Shown here piece by piece: positions 1-9,235 of a DNA stretch of 64,000 nucleotides. Source of the DNA: Chromobacterium haemolyticum DSM 19808 (GTDB lineage Bacteria > Pseudomonadota > Gammaproteobacteria > Burkholderiales > Chromobacteriaceae). How positions within the stretch are numbered: the stretch's first letter is position 1; every line of letters starts with the position of its first letter. The notes under the pieces are model-generated. The model was given only the letters and a program-made list of their open reading frames with translations. It ran no database searches and was not told the origin of the DNA. The stretch is from contig NZ_KL543995.1 in NCBI RefSeq assembly GCF_000711885.1, forward strand, positions 120,010 through 184,009, in the 5' to 3' direction. Both the position numbers and the translations under genes were made by a program.

Positions 1-2516
1 CAGGTCACCGGTACCTGCGCGGTGTCGCCGTTCCGGCGGTGGATCAGCAGCGTCAGTTCGGCGAGCGGCTGGCGTCGGCCTACCACGTCGTAGGTCTCGG
101 TGCCGTCCAGCGCGAGCGTCTTGCGGTTGACGCCGGGCTTGAATTCCAGCGGAAGCACGCCCATGCCGATCAGGTTGGTGCGGTGGATGCGCTCGAAGCC
201 CTCTGCGACGATGGCCTCGACGCCGGCCAGCCGCACGCCCTTGGCCGCCCAGTCGCGCGAGCTGCCCTGGCCGTAGTCGGCGCCGGCGACGATGATCAGC
301 GGCTGCTTGCGCTCCATATAGGTTTCTATCGCCTCCCACATCCGCATGGTCTTGCCTTCCGGCTCGACGCGGGCCAGTGAGCCCTGTCTCACCGAGCCGT
401 CTTCGTTCAACACCATTTCATTGAACAGCTTGGGGTTGGCGAAGGTGGCGCGCTGCGCGGTCAGGTGGTCGCCGCGGTGGGTGGCGTAGGAATTGAAGTC
501 TTCCTCCGGCAGGCCCATCTTCGCCAGATATTCGCCGGCGGCAGAGTCCGGCAGGATGGCGTTGGACGGCGACAAGTGGTCGGTGGTGATGTTGTCGGGC
601 AGCAGGGCCAGAGGGCGCATGCCGCGCAGCGTGCGCTCGCCGGCCAGCGCGCCCTCCCAGTAAGGCGGGCGACGGATATAGGTGGACTGCGGCCGCCAGG
701 CGTACAGCGGGCTGGCCTTGGCGGCGGTGTCGCGGCGGATGGCGAACATCGGTTCGTACACCTGTCGGAAATGCTCGGGCTTGACCGCCTGGCGCAGCAC
801 CGCGTCTATCTCCGCGTCGTCCGGCCAGATGTCCTTGAGCCGGATCTCCTTGCCGTCGGCGACGCCGAGCACGTCTTTTTCGATGTCGAAGCGCATGGTG
901 CCGGCGATGGCGTAGGCGATCACCAGCGGCGGCGAAGCCAGGAAGGCTTGCTTGGCGTAGGGGTGGATGCGGCCGTCGAAGTTGCGGTTGCCGGACAGTA
1001 CCGCCGTCGTGTATAGGTCGCGCTCCACGATTTCCTGCTGGATCTTGGGTTCCAGCGCGCCGGACATGCCGTTGCAGGTGGTGCAAGCGAAGGCGACGAT
1101 GCCGAAGCCCAATTGCTCCAGCTCGGACAACAGACCGGCTTCCTTCAAATAGAGTTCGACTGCCTTGGAACCCGGCGCCAGCGAGGACTTCACCCACGGT
1201 TTGCGAATCAGGCCCAGGCGGTTGGCATTGCGCGCCAGCAGGCCGGCGGCGATCACATTGCGGGGGTTGGAGGTATTGGTGCAACTGGTGATGGCGGCGA
1301 TGATCACCGCGCCGTCCGGCATCAGGCCCTGGGCCTCTTCTGCGCGCGCCTGCGCCAGGTTCACGGCGATGCCGCGTTCGGCGAGAGCCGATACCGGCAG
1401 CCGCTTGTGCGGATTGGACGGGCCGGCCAGATTGCGGCTCACGCTGGACAGGTCGAAGCGCAGCACCCGTTCATACGCGACGTTTTGCAGCGTGTCGGCC
1501 CATAGCCCGGCGGTCTTGGCGTAGGTTTCCACTAAGCGCACCTGCTCGTCGCTGCGGCCAGTCAGCTTCAGATAGGCGATGGTCTGTTCGTCGATGAAGA
1601 ATAGCGCCGCGGTGGCGCCGTACTCCGGGGCCATATTGGAAATGGTGGCGCGGTCGCCCAAGGTCAGCGCCGCCGCGCCCGCGCCGTAGAATTCCAGATA
1701 TGCGCCCACCACCTTTTGCTGGCGCAGAAATTCGGTCAGCGCCAGCACCACGTCGGTGGCGGTAATGCCTGGGCCGGGTTTGCCGGACAGTTCCACGCCG
1801 ACGATGTCCGGCAGCCGCATCCACGATGCGCGGCCCAGCATCACGTTTTCGGCTTCCAGACCGCCGACGCCGACGGCGATCACACCCAGCGCATCCACGT
1901 GGGGGGTGTGGCTGTCGGTGCCGACGCAGGTGTCCGGGTAGGCCACGCCGTTGTCGGCGTGGATGACCGGCGACATCTTCTCCAGATTGATCTGATGCAT
2001 GATGCCGTTGCCGGCCGGGATCACGTCGACATTGTCGAATGCGTTCTTGGTCCATTCGATGAAATGGAAGCGGTCCTCGTTGCGCCGGTCTTCGATCGCT
2101 CGGTTCTTTTCGAAAGCCTGCGGGTCGAAGCCGCCGCATTCCACCGCCAGCGAGTGGTCGACGATCAATTGCACCGGCACCACCGGGTTGACCTGGGCCG
2201 GATCGCCGCCCTGGTCTGCGATGGCGTCGCGCAGGCCGGCAAGATCCACCAGCGCGGTCTGGCCCAGGATGTCGTGGCAGACCACGCGCGCCGGAAACCA
2301 GGGGAAGTCGCGCTCGCGCTTGCGATGGGCGATCTGCTCCAGGCATTCGCCCAGCAGCGCCGGTTCGCAGCGGCGCACCAGGTTTTCGGCGTGGATGCGG
2401 CCGGTATAGGGCAATTGCTCCCAGGCGCCGGGGAGGATGGCGTTAACGGCGGCGCGGGCGTCGAAGTAGTCGAGTCCGGCGCCGGGCAGGGGAATGCGGT
2501 AAGTGGTATTCATCAT
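1..2516 (-). CDS. acnD: 2-methylisocitrate dehydratase, Fe/S-dependent (AcnD), partial at the left edge
   Basis: An aconitase-family enzyme that dehydrates 2-methylcitrate in the methylcitrate route of propionate breakdown; the AcnD type normally works with PrpF. The reading frame is open from tandem ATG codons (2516 and 2513) to the window edge, about 838 codons. I checked the phase at both ends and at the first cluster motif, and saw no frameshift. The [4Fe-4S] ligands are visible as SCTNTSNPRN (about 1245-1290) and the ACTTCNG segment with its CxxC pair. Family members are about 860-870 residues, so only some 25-30 C-terminal residues should be missing. It lies 51 bp downstream of prpC and is the last gene of the operon within the window. 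PrpF would be expected just outside. No clear ribosome-binding site precedes the start. Confidence 0.93.
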   Translation of the reverse strand, partial: MMNTTYRIPLPGAGLDYFDARAAVNAILPGAWEQLPYTGRIHAENLVRRCEPALLGECLEQIAHRKRERDFPWFPARVVCHDILGQTALVDLAGLRDAIADQGGDPAQVNPVVPVQLIVDHSLAVECGGFDPQAFEKNRAIEDRRNEDRFHFIEWTKNAFDNVDVIPAGNGIMHQINLEKMSPVIHADNGVAYPDTCVGTDSHTPHVDALGVIAVGVGGLEAENVMLGRASWMRLPDIVGVELSGKPGPGITATDVVLALTEFLRQQKVVGAYLEFYGAGAAALTLGDRATISNMAPEYGATAALFFIDEQTIAYLKLTGRSDEQVRLVETYAKTAGLWADTLQNVAYERVLRFDLSSVSRNLAGPSNPHKRLPVSALAERGIAVNLAQARAEEAQGLMPDGAVIIAAITSCTNTSNPRNVIAAGLLARNANRLGLIRKPWVKSSLAPGSKAVELYLKEAGLLSELEQLGFGIVAFACTTCNGMSGALEPKIQQEIVERDLYTTAVLSGNRNFDGRIHPYAKQAFLASPPLVIAYAIAGTMRFDIEKDVLGVADGKEIRLKDIWPDDAEIDAVLRQAVKPEHFRQVYEPMFAIRRDTAAKASPLYAWRPQSTYIRRPPYWEGALAGERTLRGMRPLALLPDNITTDHLSPSNAILPDSAAGEYLAKMGLPEEDFNSYATHRGDHLTAQRATFANPKLFNEMVLNEDGSVRQGSLARVEPEGKTMRMWEAIETYMERKQPLIIVAGADYGQGSSRDWAAKGVRLAGVEAIVAEGFERIHRTNLIGMGVLPLEFKPGVNRKTLALDGTETYDVVGRRQPLAELTLLIHRRNGDTAQVPVT

Positions 2517-2567
2517 GTCTTGACCAATTTGAAAATCAGGGCGGGAGCGCGGCGGCCCCCGGTCCGG

Positions 2568-3716
2568 TCAGCGCTGTTCCAGCGGCACGAATATCTGGTC
2601 TTCAGGGCCAATGTAATTGGCGCTGGGCCGGATGATTTTGCCGTCCTGACGTTGCTCGATCACGTGCGCGCTCCAGCCGCTGGTGCGGGCGATCACGAAC
2701 AAGGGGGTGAACATGGCGGTGGGCACGCCCATCATGTGGTAGCTGACCGCGGAAAACCAGTCCAGATTGGGGAACATTTTCTTGATGTCCCACATCACGG
2801 TTTCCAGCCGTTCGGCGATGTCGAACATCTTGCTGTTGCCGGCGGACTTGGACAGTTCGCGCGCCACATCCTTGATCACCTTGTTGCGCGGATCGGAAAG
2901 GGTGTAGACCGGGTGGCCGAAGCCAATGACCACTTCCTTGCGTTCCACGCGCGCGCGGATGTCCGCCTCGGCTTCGTCCGGGGTTTCGTAGCGCTGCTGA
3001 ATGTCGAAGGCCACTTCATTGGCTCCGCCGTGTTTGGGGCCGCGCAGCGCGCCGATGGCGCCGGTGACGGCGCTGTACAGGTCCGAGCCGGTGCCGGCGA
3101 TGACGCGGGCGGCGAAGGTGGAGGCGTTGAACTCATGTTCGGCGTACAGATTGAGGGAGGTGTGCATTGCGCGCACCCATTCCTGCGGCGGCTTTTCGCC
3201 GTGCAGCAGGTGCAGAAAGTGCCCGCCTATGCTGTCGTCTTCGGTTTCCACCTCGATGCGCTTGCCGTTGTGGCTGAAGTGGTGCCAGTACAATAGCATG
3301 GAGCCCAGGCTGGCCATCAGCCGGTCGGCGATATCGCGCGCGCCGGCCTGGTTGTGGTCGTCTTTCTCCGGCAGCGCGCAGCCCAAGGCGGACACGCCGC
3401 TGCGCATCACATCCATCGGGTGGGCGCTGGCCGGAATCGCTTCCAGCACCGCCTTCACCGCCGCCGGCAGGCCGCGCAGCGATTTCAGTTTTTTCTTGTA
3501 GCCAACCAGCTCGGCCTTGTTCGGCAGCTTGCCGTGCACCAGCAGGTGGGCTACTTCTTCGAACTCGCAGCGTCCGGCGAGGTCGAGGATATCGTAGCCG
3601 CGGTAGTGCAAATCATTGCCGCTGCGGCCTACTGTGCACAGCGCGGTGTTGCCGGCGGCGATGCCGGACAGGGCTACGGATTTCTTGGGTTTGATGCCAA
3701 CAACGGTTTCGCTCAT
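2568..3716 (-). CDS. prpC: 2-methylcitrate synthase
   Basis: Condenses propionyl-CoA with oxaloacetate to 2-methylcitrate, the entry step of the methylcitrate cycle. The 382-residue length fits the family. Citrate-synthase hallmarks are present: GGANEVAF, the [15 protein letters not shown] stretch that carries a catalytic histidine, and the [17 protein letters not shown]-terminal segment typical of PrpC. An AAGGAG box 8 bp before the ATG supports the start. The gene sits between the cupin gene and acnD on the same strand, in a prpB-cupin-prpC-acnD operon. An ordinary citrate synthase is less likely because of this context. Confidence 0.95.
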   Translation of the reverse strand: MSETVVGIKPKKSVALSGIAAGNTALCTVGRSGNDLHYRGYDILDLAGRCEFEEVAHLLVHGKLPNKAELVGYKKKLKSLRGLPAAVKAVLEAIPASAHPMDVMRSGVSALGCALPEKDDHNQAGARDIADRLMASLGSMLLYWHHFSHNGKRIEVETEDDSIGGHFLHLLHGEKPPQEWVRAMHTSLNLYAEHEFNASTFAARVIAGTGSDLYSAVTGAIGALRGPKHGGANEVAFDIQQRYETPDEAEADIRARVERKEVVIGFGHPVYTLSDPRNKVIKDVARELSKSAGNSKMFDIAERLETVMWDIKKMFPNLDWFSAVSYHMMGVPTAMFTPLFVIARTSGWSAHVIEQRQDGKIIRPSANYIGPEDQIFVPLEQR

Positions 3717-3749
3717 GCTTTTCTCCTTAATCGCAGACCTGCGGAATGA

Positions 3750-4079
3750 TTATTTTTCGTAGAAAGCAGCCAGCCAGACGCTGTCCTGCCCCGGCGCGGT
3801 CCAGGCCACGCGGTGGCGGCGCCGCGCCGCGATGGACACGCAATCGCCCGGCGTCAGCCTGAGACGCTGGGGCGGGTCCTGGCATTCCAGTTCGGCCGCT
3901 CCGGACAGCAACAGCACCCATTCTTCTTCGTCCTGCTCATACCAGAACCCGTCCGGTGAAGAATGGCCGCGCGAGACGATGCGTTCGACGCGGAATCCTT
4001 TCGCGCCGCTGAATAAAGTCTGCAGCAACTCTTCCGGCAACTGGGCCGGAATGTCGTCGAACAGATTATTCGGCACCAT
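3750..4079 (-). CDS. Small cupin-fold protein in the methylcitrate operon
   Basis: A 109-residue single-domain cupin (Cupin_2 type). The [15 protein letters not shown] segment followed by [17 protein letters not shown] matches the two cupin motifs, including the PGD turn and a downstream histidine. The first motif lacks the usual HxH pair, so metal binding is uncertain. The start overlaps the 3' end of prpB by 14 bp and prpC follows 33 bp downstream, so it is surely co-transcribed. Its role is unknown; a regulatory, isomerase or acyl-CoA-linked function would be a guess. Small cupins of this kind are often annotated only as cupin-domain protein. Confidence 0.8.
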   Translation of the reverse strand: MVPNNLFDDIPAQLPEELLQTLFSGAKGFRVERIVSRGHSSPDGFWYEQDEEEWVLLLSGAAELECQDPPQRLRLTPGDCVSIAARRRHRVAWTAPGQDSVWLAAFYEK

Positions 4080-4953
4080 GGCCTTCCTGGCGGAACAGCG
4101 CGTCCAGCTTTTGTTCGTAGGCGTGATAATCCAGGTGGCTGTAAAGCTCGGCTCGCGTTTGCATTGCGTCCAGCACCGCTTGCTGGCCGCCGTCGCGGCG
4201 AATCGCGCCGTAGACGCCGAGCGCGGCCTGGCTCATCGCGCGGAAAGCGGACAAGGGATAGAGCACCAGCCCGACGCCGTGTTCGCCCAGCTCGCGGGTG
4301 TTGAACAGCGGGGTGGCGCCGAACTCGGTGATATTGGCCAATACGGGCACCTTCACCGCTTCGGCGAAGCGACGGTACATCGCCAGCTCGGTCATCGCCT
4401 CCGGAAAGATCATGTCTGCGCCGGCCTCGACGCAGGCGACGGCGCGCTCGATGGCGGCGTCCAGCCCCTCGACCGCCAGCGCGTCGGTGCGCGCCATGAT
4501 CACGAAGTCGTCGTCGCGACGCGCATCCACCGCGGCCTTGACGCGGTCCACCATCTCCGCTTGGCTGACGATGGCTTTGTTGGGGCGGTGGCCGCAGCGC
4601 TTCTGCTGTACCTGATCCTCTATGTGCACCGCGGCGGCGCCGGCTTTTTCCAGGCTGCGGACCGCGCGGGCGATGTTGAAGGCGCCGCCCCAGCCGGTGT
4701 CAATGTCCACCAGGAGCGGCAGTTCGGTCACGTCGGTGATGCGGCGCGCGTCGATCAGCACGTCTTCCAGCGTGGTGATGCCCAGGTCCGGAATGCCGCA
4801 GGAGCAAGCGGCCACGCCGCCTCCGGACAGATACAGGGCTTTGAAGCCGGAGTGCTCGGCCAGCCGGGCGGCGTAGGCGTTGACCGCGCCCACTACCTGC
4901 AAGGGCTGTTCTTGTGCTACCGCCTGACGGAAGCGTTGGCCGGGTGTGCTCAT
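4066..4953 (-). CDS. prpB: 2-methylisocitrate lyase
   Basis: Cleaves 2-methylisocitrate to pyruvate and succinate, the final step of the methylcitrate cycle. It belongs to the isocitrate lyase/PEP mutase superfamily: the KRCGHR catalytic loop carries Cys120, and [10 protein letters not shown] supplies the Mg-binding aspartates. The start at 4953 gives 295 residues and is preceded by an AAAGGA box about 10 bp upstream. An upstream in-frame ATG at 4986 would add an unconserved extension and is less likely. As the first gene of the prp operon it is divergent from rpoE. No PrpR-type regulator gene is adjacent in this window. Confidence 0.94.
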   Translation of the reverse strand: MSTPGQRFRQAVAQEQPLQVVGAVNAYAARLAEHSGFKALYLSGGGVAACSCGIPDLGITTLEDVLIDARRITDVTELPLLVDIDTGWGGAFNIARAVRSLEKAGAAAVHIEDQVQQKRCGHRPNKAIVSQAEMVDRVKAAVDARRDDDFVIMARTDALAVEGLDAAIERAVACVEAGADMIFPEAMTELAMYRRFAEAVKVPVLANITEFGATPLFNTRELGEHGVGLVLYPLSAFRAMSQAALGVYGAIRRDGGQQAVLDAMQTRAELYSHLDYHAYEQKLDALFRQEGHGAE

Positions 4954-5268
4954 CGCGTTGGATTCCTTTATTGCGGGCAAAGCCAAGGCCCGGAAGGGCT
5001 TGCGCCGGAAGCGAGAAGACGATTCCGGGAACTATTGGCTTTGATTGTTATCGCTATGTCATTCAAGCAAGTGCTTGGTAGGAGTGTAAGGGCTGGTTTG
5101 CGCGCTGGCAATACGGTTAAAACAAATGTTCAAGTTTTGTTCGAGGTCTGTTATGTTTCGCAGCTGAATCGCGTGGGGGAACTCATCGCAAGCGCGGTGG
5201 TCTAGTCACAGTCCACATAAACGACCACAAACACGACCAGTGGGCAAATCAGGGAGCATAACAACGAC
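4954..5268. promoter_or_regulatory. Divergent prpB / rpoE intergenic region
   Basis: About 315 bp with no credible gene. It must hold the leftward prp operon promoter and the rightward rpoE promoter. The middle (about 5040-5160) is relatively AT-rich. The sigma-E-type promoter is listed separately. I could not identify a convincing operator for the prp operon. Confidence 0.7.
5178..5205 (+). promoter_or_regulatory. Candidate sigma-E-dependent promoter of rpoE
   Basis: GGAACT at 5178-5183 is followed, after 15 bp, by GGTCTAG at 5199-5205. This matches the GGAACTT-N15/16-GGTCTAA pattern of extracytoplasmic sigma-E promoters. It lies about 65 bp before the rpoE start codon. Autoregulation of rpoE from such a promoter is established in relatives; here it is inferred from the motif alone. 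Confidence 0.65.
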
Positions 5269-5868
5269 ATGAGTGATCGGGATCTCGATCAACAGTTGGT
5301 GGAGCGTGCCCAGCGAGGTGAAAAAAGAGCTTTCGATCTGCTTGTTGCCAAGTATCAGCGACGTCTCGCCAGGTTGTTGTCGCGGTTTATCCGCGACGGC
5401 GCTGACATCGAGGATGTGACGCAAGAAGCGTTTGTCAAAGCGTATCGTGCCTTGCCGTCGTTTCGTGGCGAGAGCGCGTTTTACACATGGCTGTACAGAA
5501 TCGGCATCAATACTGCCAAGAATTTCCTTAGCGCCTCCGGACGTCGTCCGGTGGTCAACAGCGAGATAGAGGACGAGGACGGTGAAAGCTTCGACATGGC
5601 GTCGCAGCTGCCTGACCTGAACACGCCCGAAACCGAGCTGATGAACAAGGAGATTCTGGCAACGGTCAATGCCGCCGTGGAGGCTTTGCCGGAGGAACTA
5701 AGAACCGCAATTTCGCTCAGGGAAATGGACGGTCTATCCTACGATGAAATCGCCAAGGTGATGGATTGCCCGATAGGCACCGTGCGCTCGCGGATTTTCC
5801 GGGCGCGCGAGGCGATTGCTGCCGAGCTCAGGCCTTTGCTGGATACGGCCAAGAACAGAAGGTGGTAG
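5269..5868 (+). CDS. rpoE: RNA polymerase sigma-E factor (RpoE/AlgU)
   Basis: An extracytoplasmic-function sigma factor controlling envelope-stress genes. The 199 residues contain region 2 (DLLVAKYQRRLARLLSRF, then DVTQEAFVKAYRAL and FYTWLYRIGINTAKNFL) and region 4 (LPEELRTAISLREMDGLSYDEIA, with the IGTVRSRIFRAREAI helix). It is followed 2 bp later by the anti-sigma gene and then rseB, the conserved order. A matching sigma-E promoter lies upstream. Start supported by position and family length. Confidence 0.97.
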   Translation: MSDRDLDQQLVERAQRGEKRAFDLLVAKYQRRLARLLSRFIRDGADIEDVTQEAFVKAYRALPSFRGESAFYTWLYRIGINTAKNFLSASGRRPVVNSEIEDEDGESFDMASQLPDLNTPETELMNKEILATVNAAVEALPEELRTAISLREMDGLSYDEIAKVMDCPIGTVRSRIFRAREAIAAELRPLLDTAKNRRW

Positions 5869-5870
5869 GT

Positions 5871-6359
5871 ATGAAAGAAACGATATCCGCGATGATGGAT
5901 GGCGAACTGGACGACACTGACATAGCCAGAGCCATCGCTTCCATTTCATCTGACAAGCAACTGGATGCCGCCTGGGGCGAGTATCACTTGATTGGCGACG
6001 CAATGCGCGCCAACCGCATGGTTGCGCTCAATGTGCGAGAGCAGGTCGCCAGCCGGCTGGCGGACGAGCCCACGGTGCTTGCGCCGCGGCGCTGGTTGCG
6101 CCCGGCTCGCGCCCGCACCGCCGGCGCGGTGGCGCTGGCCGCCAGCGTCAGCTTTGCCGCCGTGGTGGGCTGGCAGCAGCTGACGCATCGCGGCGAGCCG
6201 GCCTCGTTGGTGGCGGACAAGGGCGTTCCGGTGCAAGTGGTCCAGCCGGCGCAAGCCAGCCAGCCCGAGCGCGACGACCCCTATCTGCTGGCTCATCAGG
6301 AAGTCACCTCCGATCAAGGCAATATGAAAGTATCCTACGGAAACGGAGCTCGCCGTTAA
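5871..6359 (+). CDS. rseA: Anti-sigma-E factor RseA/MucA-like
   Basis: A 162-residue inner-membrane protein. The N-terminal cytoplasmic part (MKETISAMMDGELDD) is the typical sigma-binding segment. One membrane span (about residues 82-100, AGAVALAASVSFAAVVGW) leads to a periplasmic tail. It should hold RpoE inactive until cleaved after envelope damage. The start at 5871 lies 2 bp after the rpoE stop; a longer frame exists upstream but would overlap rpoE heavily. rseB starts on the next base after its stop codon, so the three genes are tightly coupled. Confidence 0.92.
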   Translation: MKETISAMMDGELDDTDIARAIASISSDKQLDAAWGEYHLIGDAMRANRMVALNVREQVASRLADEPTVLAPRRWLRPARARTAGAVALAASVSFAAVVGWQQLTHRGEPASLVADKGVPVQVVQPAQASQPERDDPYLLAHQEVTSDQGNMKVSYGNGARR

Positions 6360-7319
6360 ATGCGTGTAATTCCTCTGATCAGCTTGATGGTTGTGGCGGC
6401 GGCGCCTGCCGCCCATGCAGAGGATGACTGGCAGCTGCTGCGCAATGTGGCGGCTGCCGGACGCCAGCAGGCGCTGAACGGCACCTATCTGCACCAGATG
6501 AACGGCACGCTGGAAACCTTCCATATCGTCAGGGAGGGGCAAGGCGACGCCATGCGGGAAAAGCGGACCTCGTTGGACGGGCCTTCCCGCGAAATTGTCC
6601 GCAAAGGCAATGAGTTGGCCTGTTTCGCGCCGGACAAGAAAGCCTTGAACGCGGCCAAAATCAGCGCGATGCGCTTGTTTCCGGCCTTGCTGCCGGAAGA
6701 CATGAGCGAGATCAATCAGTCGTATTCGCTCAAGCACGTCGGCAGCGACCGTGTGGCTCAGCGCGATTGCAATCTGCTGGAACTGCGGCCCAAGGACAGG
6801 CAGCGTTACAGCCTGCGCATGTGCGTGGAGCCGCTGACCTCCTTGCCGTTGAAAATGGTGACCCTGTCGCCCAAGGGCGAAGCGGTGGAGCAGTTTACTT
6901 TCACCGACTTAGACCTGACCGGCCCCAAGGATAAGCGCGCCTATCGACCCAAGTTCGCGCAGAAATTCCTGTTGCGTTCGGGTGGCGCCTCCATGCCGCA
7001 GGCCGGCGCGCAGGTGGACAACGATGTGTCCGGCCTGCCCAATGGCTTCCACCTGCTGCGTTCGGTACAGCGCAGCTTGCCGGGTCAGGCGGGCAAGTCC
7101 GTGCGCCACATGGTGTATTCCGACGGCCTGGTGATGTTGTCGCTGTTTGTCGAGACGCAGCCGGAAGGCGCGCGTCTGGAGCGCAGCAGCAACCTGCACG
7201 GCGCCATCAATATGGCTACCGGCCCGCAGGGCAGCTATCAGCTGACCGCGGTGGGCGACATGCCCGAGCCGGCGATGATGGGGCTGTTGAAAGGGTTGAA
7301 GGTCAGCCTTAAGCCATGA
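6360..7319 (+). CDS. rseB: Sigma-E regulatory periplasmic protein RseB/MucB
   Basis: A 319-residue secreted protein with an N-terminal signal peptide (VIPLISLMVVAAAPAAHA). The body matches the MucB/RseB family: a LolA-like beta fold early on, and a C-terminal domain with GLPNGFHLLRSVQRS. RseB shields RseA from proteolysis and senses mislocalised lipids and lipopolysaccharide. The ATG begins at the base directly after the rseA stop codon. A strong terminator lies about 90 bp downstream, so rpoE-rseA-rseB probably forms its own unit. Confidence 0.92.
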   Translation: MRVIPLISLMVVAAAPAAHAEDDWQLLRNVAAAGRQQALNGTYLHQMNGTLETFHIVREGQGDAMREKRTSLDGPSREIVRKGNELACFAPDKKALNAAKISAMRLFPALLPEDMSEINQSYSLKHVGSDRVAQRDCNLLELRPKDRQRYSLRMCVEPLTSLPLKMVTLSPKGEAVEQFTFTDLDLTGPKDKRAYRPKFAQKFLLRSGGASMPQAGAQVDNDVSGLPNGFHLLRSVQRSLPGQAGKSVRHMVYSDGLVMLSLFVETQPEGARLERSSNLHGAINMATGPQGSYQLTAVGDMPEPAMMGLLKGLKVSLKP

Positions 7320-7406
7320 TGGCCAACCCCGTCGACGTTTCCGCAAGCCCGTCCGGAGGCCTGGTCTCCGGCGGCGCGCTTGCACGGAGCGGCCCGGATG
7401 GGGTTC

Positions 7407-7442
7407 GAGCCGGCGTCTTGTCGCCGGCTCGCCTGTTTTTTC
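7407..7442 (+). terminator. Rho-independent terminator after rseB
   Basis: A perfect 9-bp GC-rich stem (GAGCCGGCG, 7407-7415, with its complement 7422-7430) has a 6-nt loop and is followed by a run of six T from 7436. It separates rseB from mucD. No RseC/MucC gene occurs in the 236-bp gap. mucD probably has its own promoter between 7443 and 7555. Confidence 0.85.
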
Positions 7443-7555
7443 TGGCGGCGAATCTCGCGGCTGCGTGCCTGGCGCGCGGTCGATTCGACGCCGAAATCCG
7501 TCAGCCGGCATTCGCCGGCACGTCTTAAACCACAACACATCAAGATGGAGCGCTC

Positions 7556-8974
7556 ATGCCGGTTAAAAAACTGATTGTTTCCGCCATGCTGGCGGCCTCT
7601 ATTATGGCGGGCTCGGCGCCCGCTGCAATGGCCGCGGAACTGCCTGACTTCAGTCAGATCGTCTCTAACGAGGGCAAGGCGGTGGTCAATATCAGCACCA
7701 AGTCCACGGTGCGCGAGGTCAGCAACGATTTGCCCGAGGGCATGAGCGGCGACCCGTTCTTTGAGTTTTTCCGCCGTTTCGCGCCGCCGCGCGCCCAGGA
7801 GCGGCAAGAGTCGTCGCTGGGTTCCGGCTTCATTATTTCCGCCGACGGCTATGTGTTGACCAATGCCCATGTGGTGGCCCGCGCCGATGAAATTACCGTC
7901 AAGCTGACGGACAAGCGCGAGTACAAGGCCAAGGTGATAGGCTCCGACGCCCGCACCGACGTGGCATTGTTGAAAATTGAAGCCGACAAGCTGCCGGTGG
8001 TGCGCCGCGGCGACGCCAATACGCTGAAAGTGGGCGAGTGGGTGCTGGCCATCGGCTCGCCGTTCGGTTTCGAGAATACCGCTACTTCCGGCATCGTCTC
8101 CGGCAAGAATCGCATGTTGCCGGATGAGACTTTCGTGCCCTTCATTCAGACCGACGCCGCGATTAATCCCGGCAACTCCGGCGGCCCGCTGTTCAACGCC
8201 AGGGGCGAGGTGGTGGGCATCAATTCCCAGATATTCAGCCGTTCCGGCGGCTTCATGGGTATTTCCTTCGCCATCCCCATCGACGTGGCGATGGATGTGG
8301 TTGGCCAGCTGAAAGCCAAGGGTCATGTCAGCCGCGGCAAGATCGGCGTGGTGATTCAGGAGCTGAGCCAGGACTTGGCCGCCTCCTTTGGCCTGGCCAA
8401 ACCGGCCGGCGCCTTGATCAACGCGGTGGAACCCAACGGTCCGGCGGCCAAGGCCGGCGTCAAGCCGGGCGACATCATCCAGCAGGTGGACGGCAAGCCG
8501 GTGGAGTCCGGTTCCGATCTGCAGCGGCTGATCGGCAGCATCCCTCCCGGCAAGCCGGTAACCTTGGGGCTGTGGCGTACTCGCGCGGCCCTCTCCGTCA
8601 AGGTGGTGCCGGTGGAGCAGCAGGACCAGGATCCGAGGCTGGCGCAGCGTGAATACCGCGGTTCGCAGCAGGAGCGGCCGGCCGAGCAGAGTTTCTCCCA
8701 GATCGGCCTGCGGCTGCAGGTGTTGAACCCGGCTCAGTTGCAGCGCGCCGGCATCAAGTACGGCTTGTTGGTGCGCGGCGCCAATAATGTGGCGATGCGC
8801 GCCGGCATTCAACCGGGCGACGTGATCGTGGGCATCGGCAGCGAACCGCTGGCCAATGTCGAGCAGCTGAAGTCCGCGCTGTCTGCGGCCAAGAAGGGGT
8901 CGTCGATCGCGTTGCAAGTGCTGCGTCAGGGGGTTACCCAGTTCATCCCGTTGCCGGTGGGCGACGGTAAGTGA
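7556..8974 (+). CDS. mucD: Periplasmic Do-family serine protease/chaperone MucD (DegP-like)
   Basis: A 472-residue HtrA-family protease of periplasmic quality control. It has a signal peptide (residues 1-27, cleaved after AMA). The trypsin-like domain has catalytic His105 (TNAHVV), Asp135 (TDVALLKI) and Ser208 (GNSGGPL). Two PDZ domains follow: residues about 270-360 (AGVKPGDIIQQVDGKPV) and 385-470 (AGIQPGDVIVGIGSEPL). The start has GGAG-like spacing and a normal signal peptide. The last four bases overlap the start of the glutaredoxin-like gene. Confidence 0.96.
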   Translation: MPVKKLIVSAMLAASIMAGSAPAAMAAELPDFSQIVSNEGKAVVNISTKSTVREVSNDLPEGMSGDPFFEFFRRFAPPRAQERQESSLGSGFIISADGYVLTNAHVVARADEITVKLTDKREYKAKVIGSDARTDVALLKIEADKLPVVRRGDANTLKVGEWVLAIGSPFGFENTATSGIVSGKNRMLPDETFVPFIQTDAAINPGNSGGPLFNARGEVVGINSQIFSRSGGFMGISFAIPIDVAMDVVGQLKAKGHVSRGKIGVVIQELSQDLAASFGLAKPAGALINAVEPNGPAAKAGVKPGDIIQQVDGKPVESGSDLQRLIGSIPPGKPVTLGLWRTRAALSVKVVPVEQQDQDPRLAQREYRGSQQERPAEQSFSQIGLRLQVLNPAQLQRAGIKYGLLVRGANNVAMRAGIQPGDVIVGIGSEPLANVEQLKSALSAAKKGSSIALQVLRQGVTQFIPLPVGDGK

Positions 8975-9210
8975 AGCTGACGCTGTATTTTCGCGAGTAC
9001 TGCAGCTTGTGCCATCAGATGCTGGCCGAGCTGCAGCCTTGGCGCGAACGTTATGGCTTTGAGCTGGATGTGGTCGATGTCGACGCCGACCCGGAGCTTG
9101 AGCGGCGCTTTAACGAGCTGGTGCCGGTGCTGATGGAGGATGAGACCGAAATCTGCCATTGGCGTCTGGATCAAGCCGCATTGGCTGCACATTTGGGCGA
9201 AATCGGCTAA
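8971..9210 (+). CDS. Glutaredoxin-family (DUF836-type) thiol protein
   Basis: A 79-residue thioredoxin-fold protein. After the first beta strand (KLTLYFREY) comes the redox pair C-S-L-C, then helices and a PVL turn (ELVPVLMED) that corresponds to the cis-proline loop. It starts at a GTG overlapping the mucD stop, so it is translationally coupled. This mucD-grx-lepA order is common in betaproteobacteria. The substrate is unknown. Confidence 0.88.
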   Translation: MKLTLYFREYCSLCHQMLAELQPWRERYGFELDVVDVDADPELERRFNELVPVLMEDETEICHWRLDQAALAAHLGEIG

Positions 9211-9235
9211 AATCCGCGCCAGTGTGAGTTTATGT

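Noticed and set aside
418-2346. Apparent fragments on the minus strand suggesting that acnD is broken
   Set aside because: These are other-frame shadows. The true acnD frame reads the same phase from 2516 to the left edge with aconitase motifs in place.
7316-7528. 70-codon frame after rseB as a possible RseC/MucC
   Set aside because: No membrane segment pattern or cysteine motif of RseC, and a strong terminator lies inside it.
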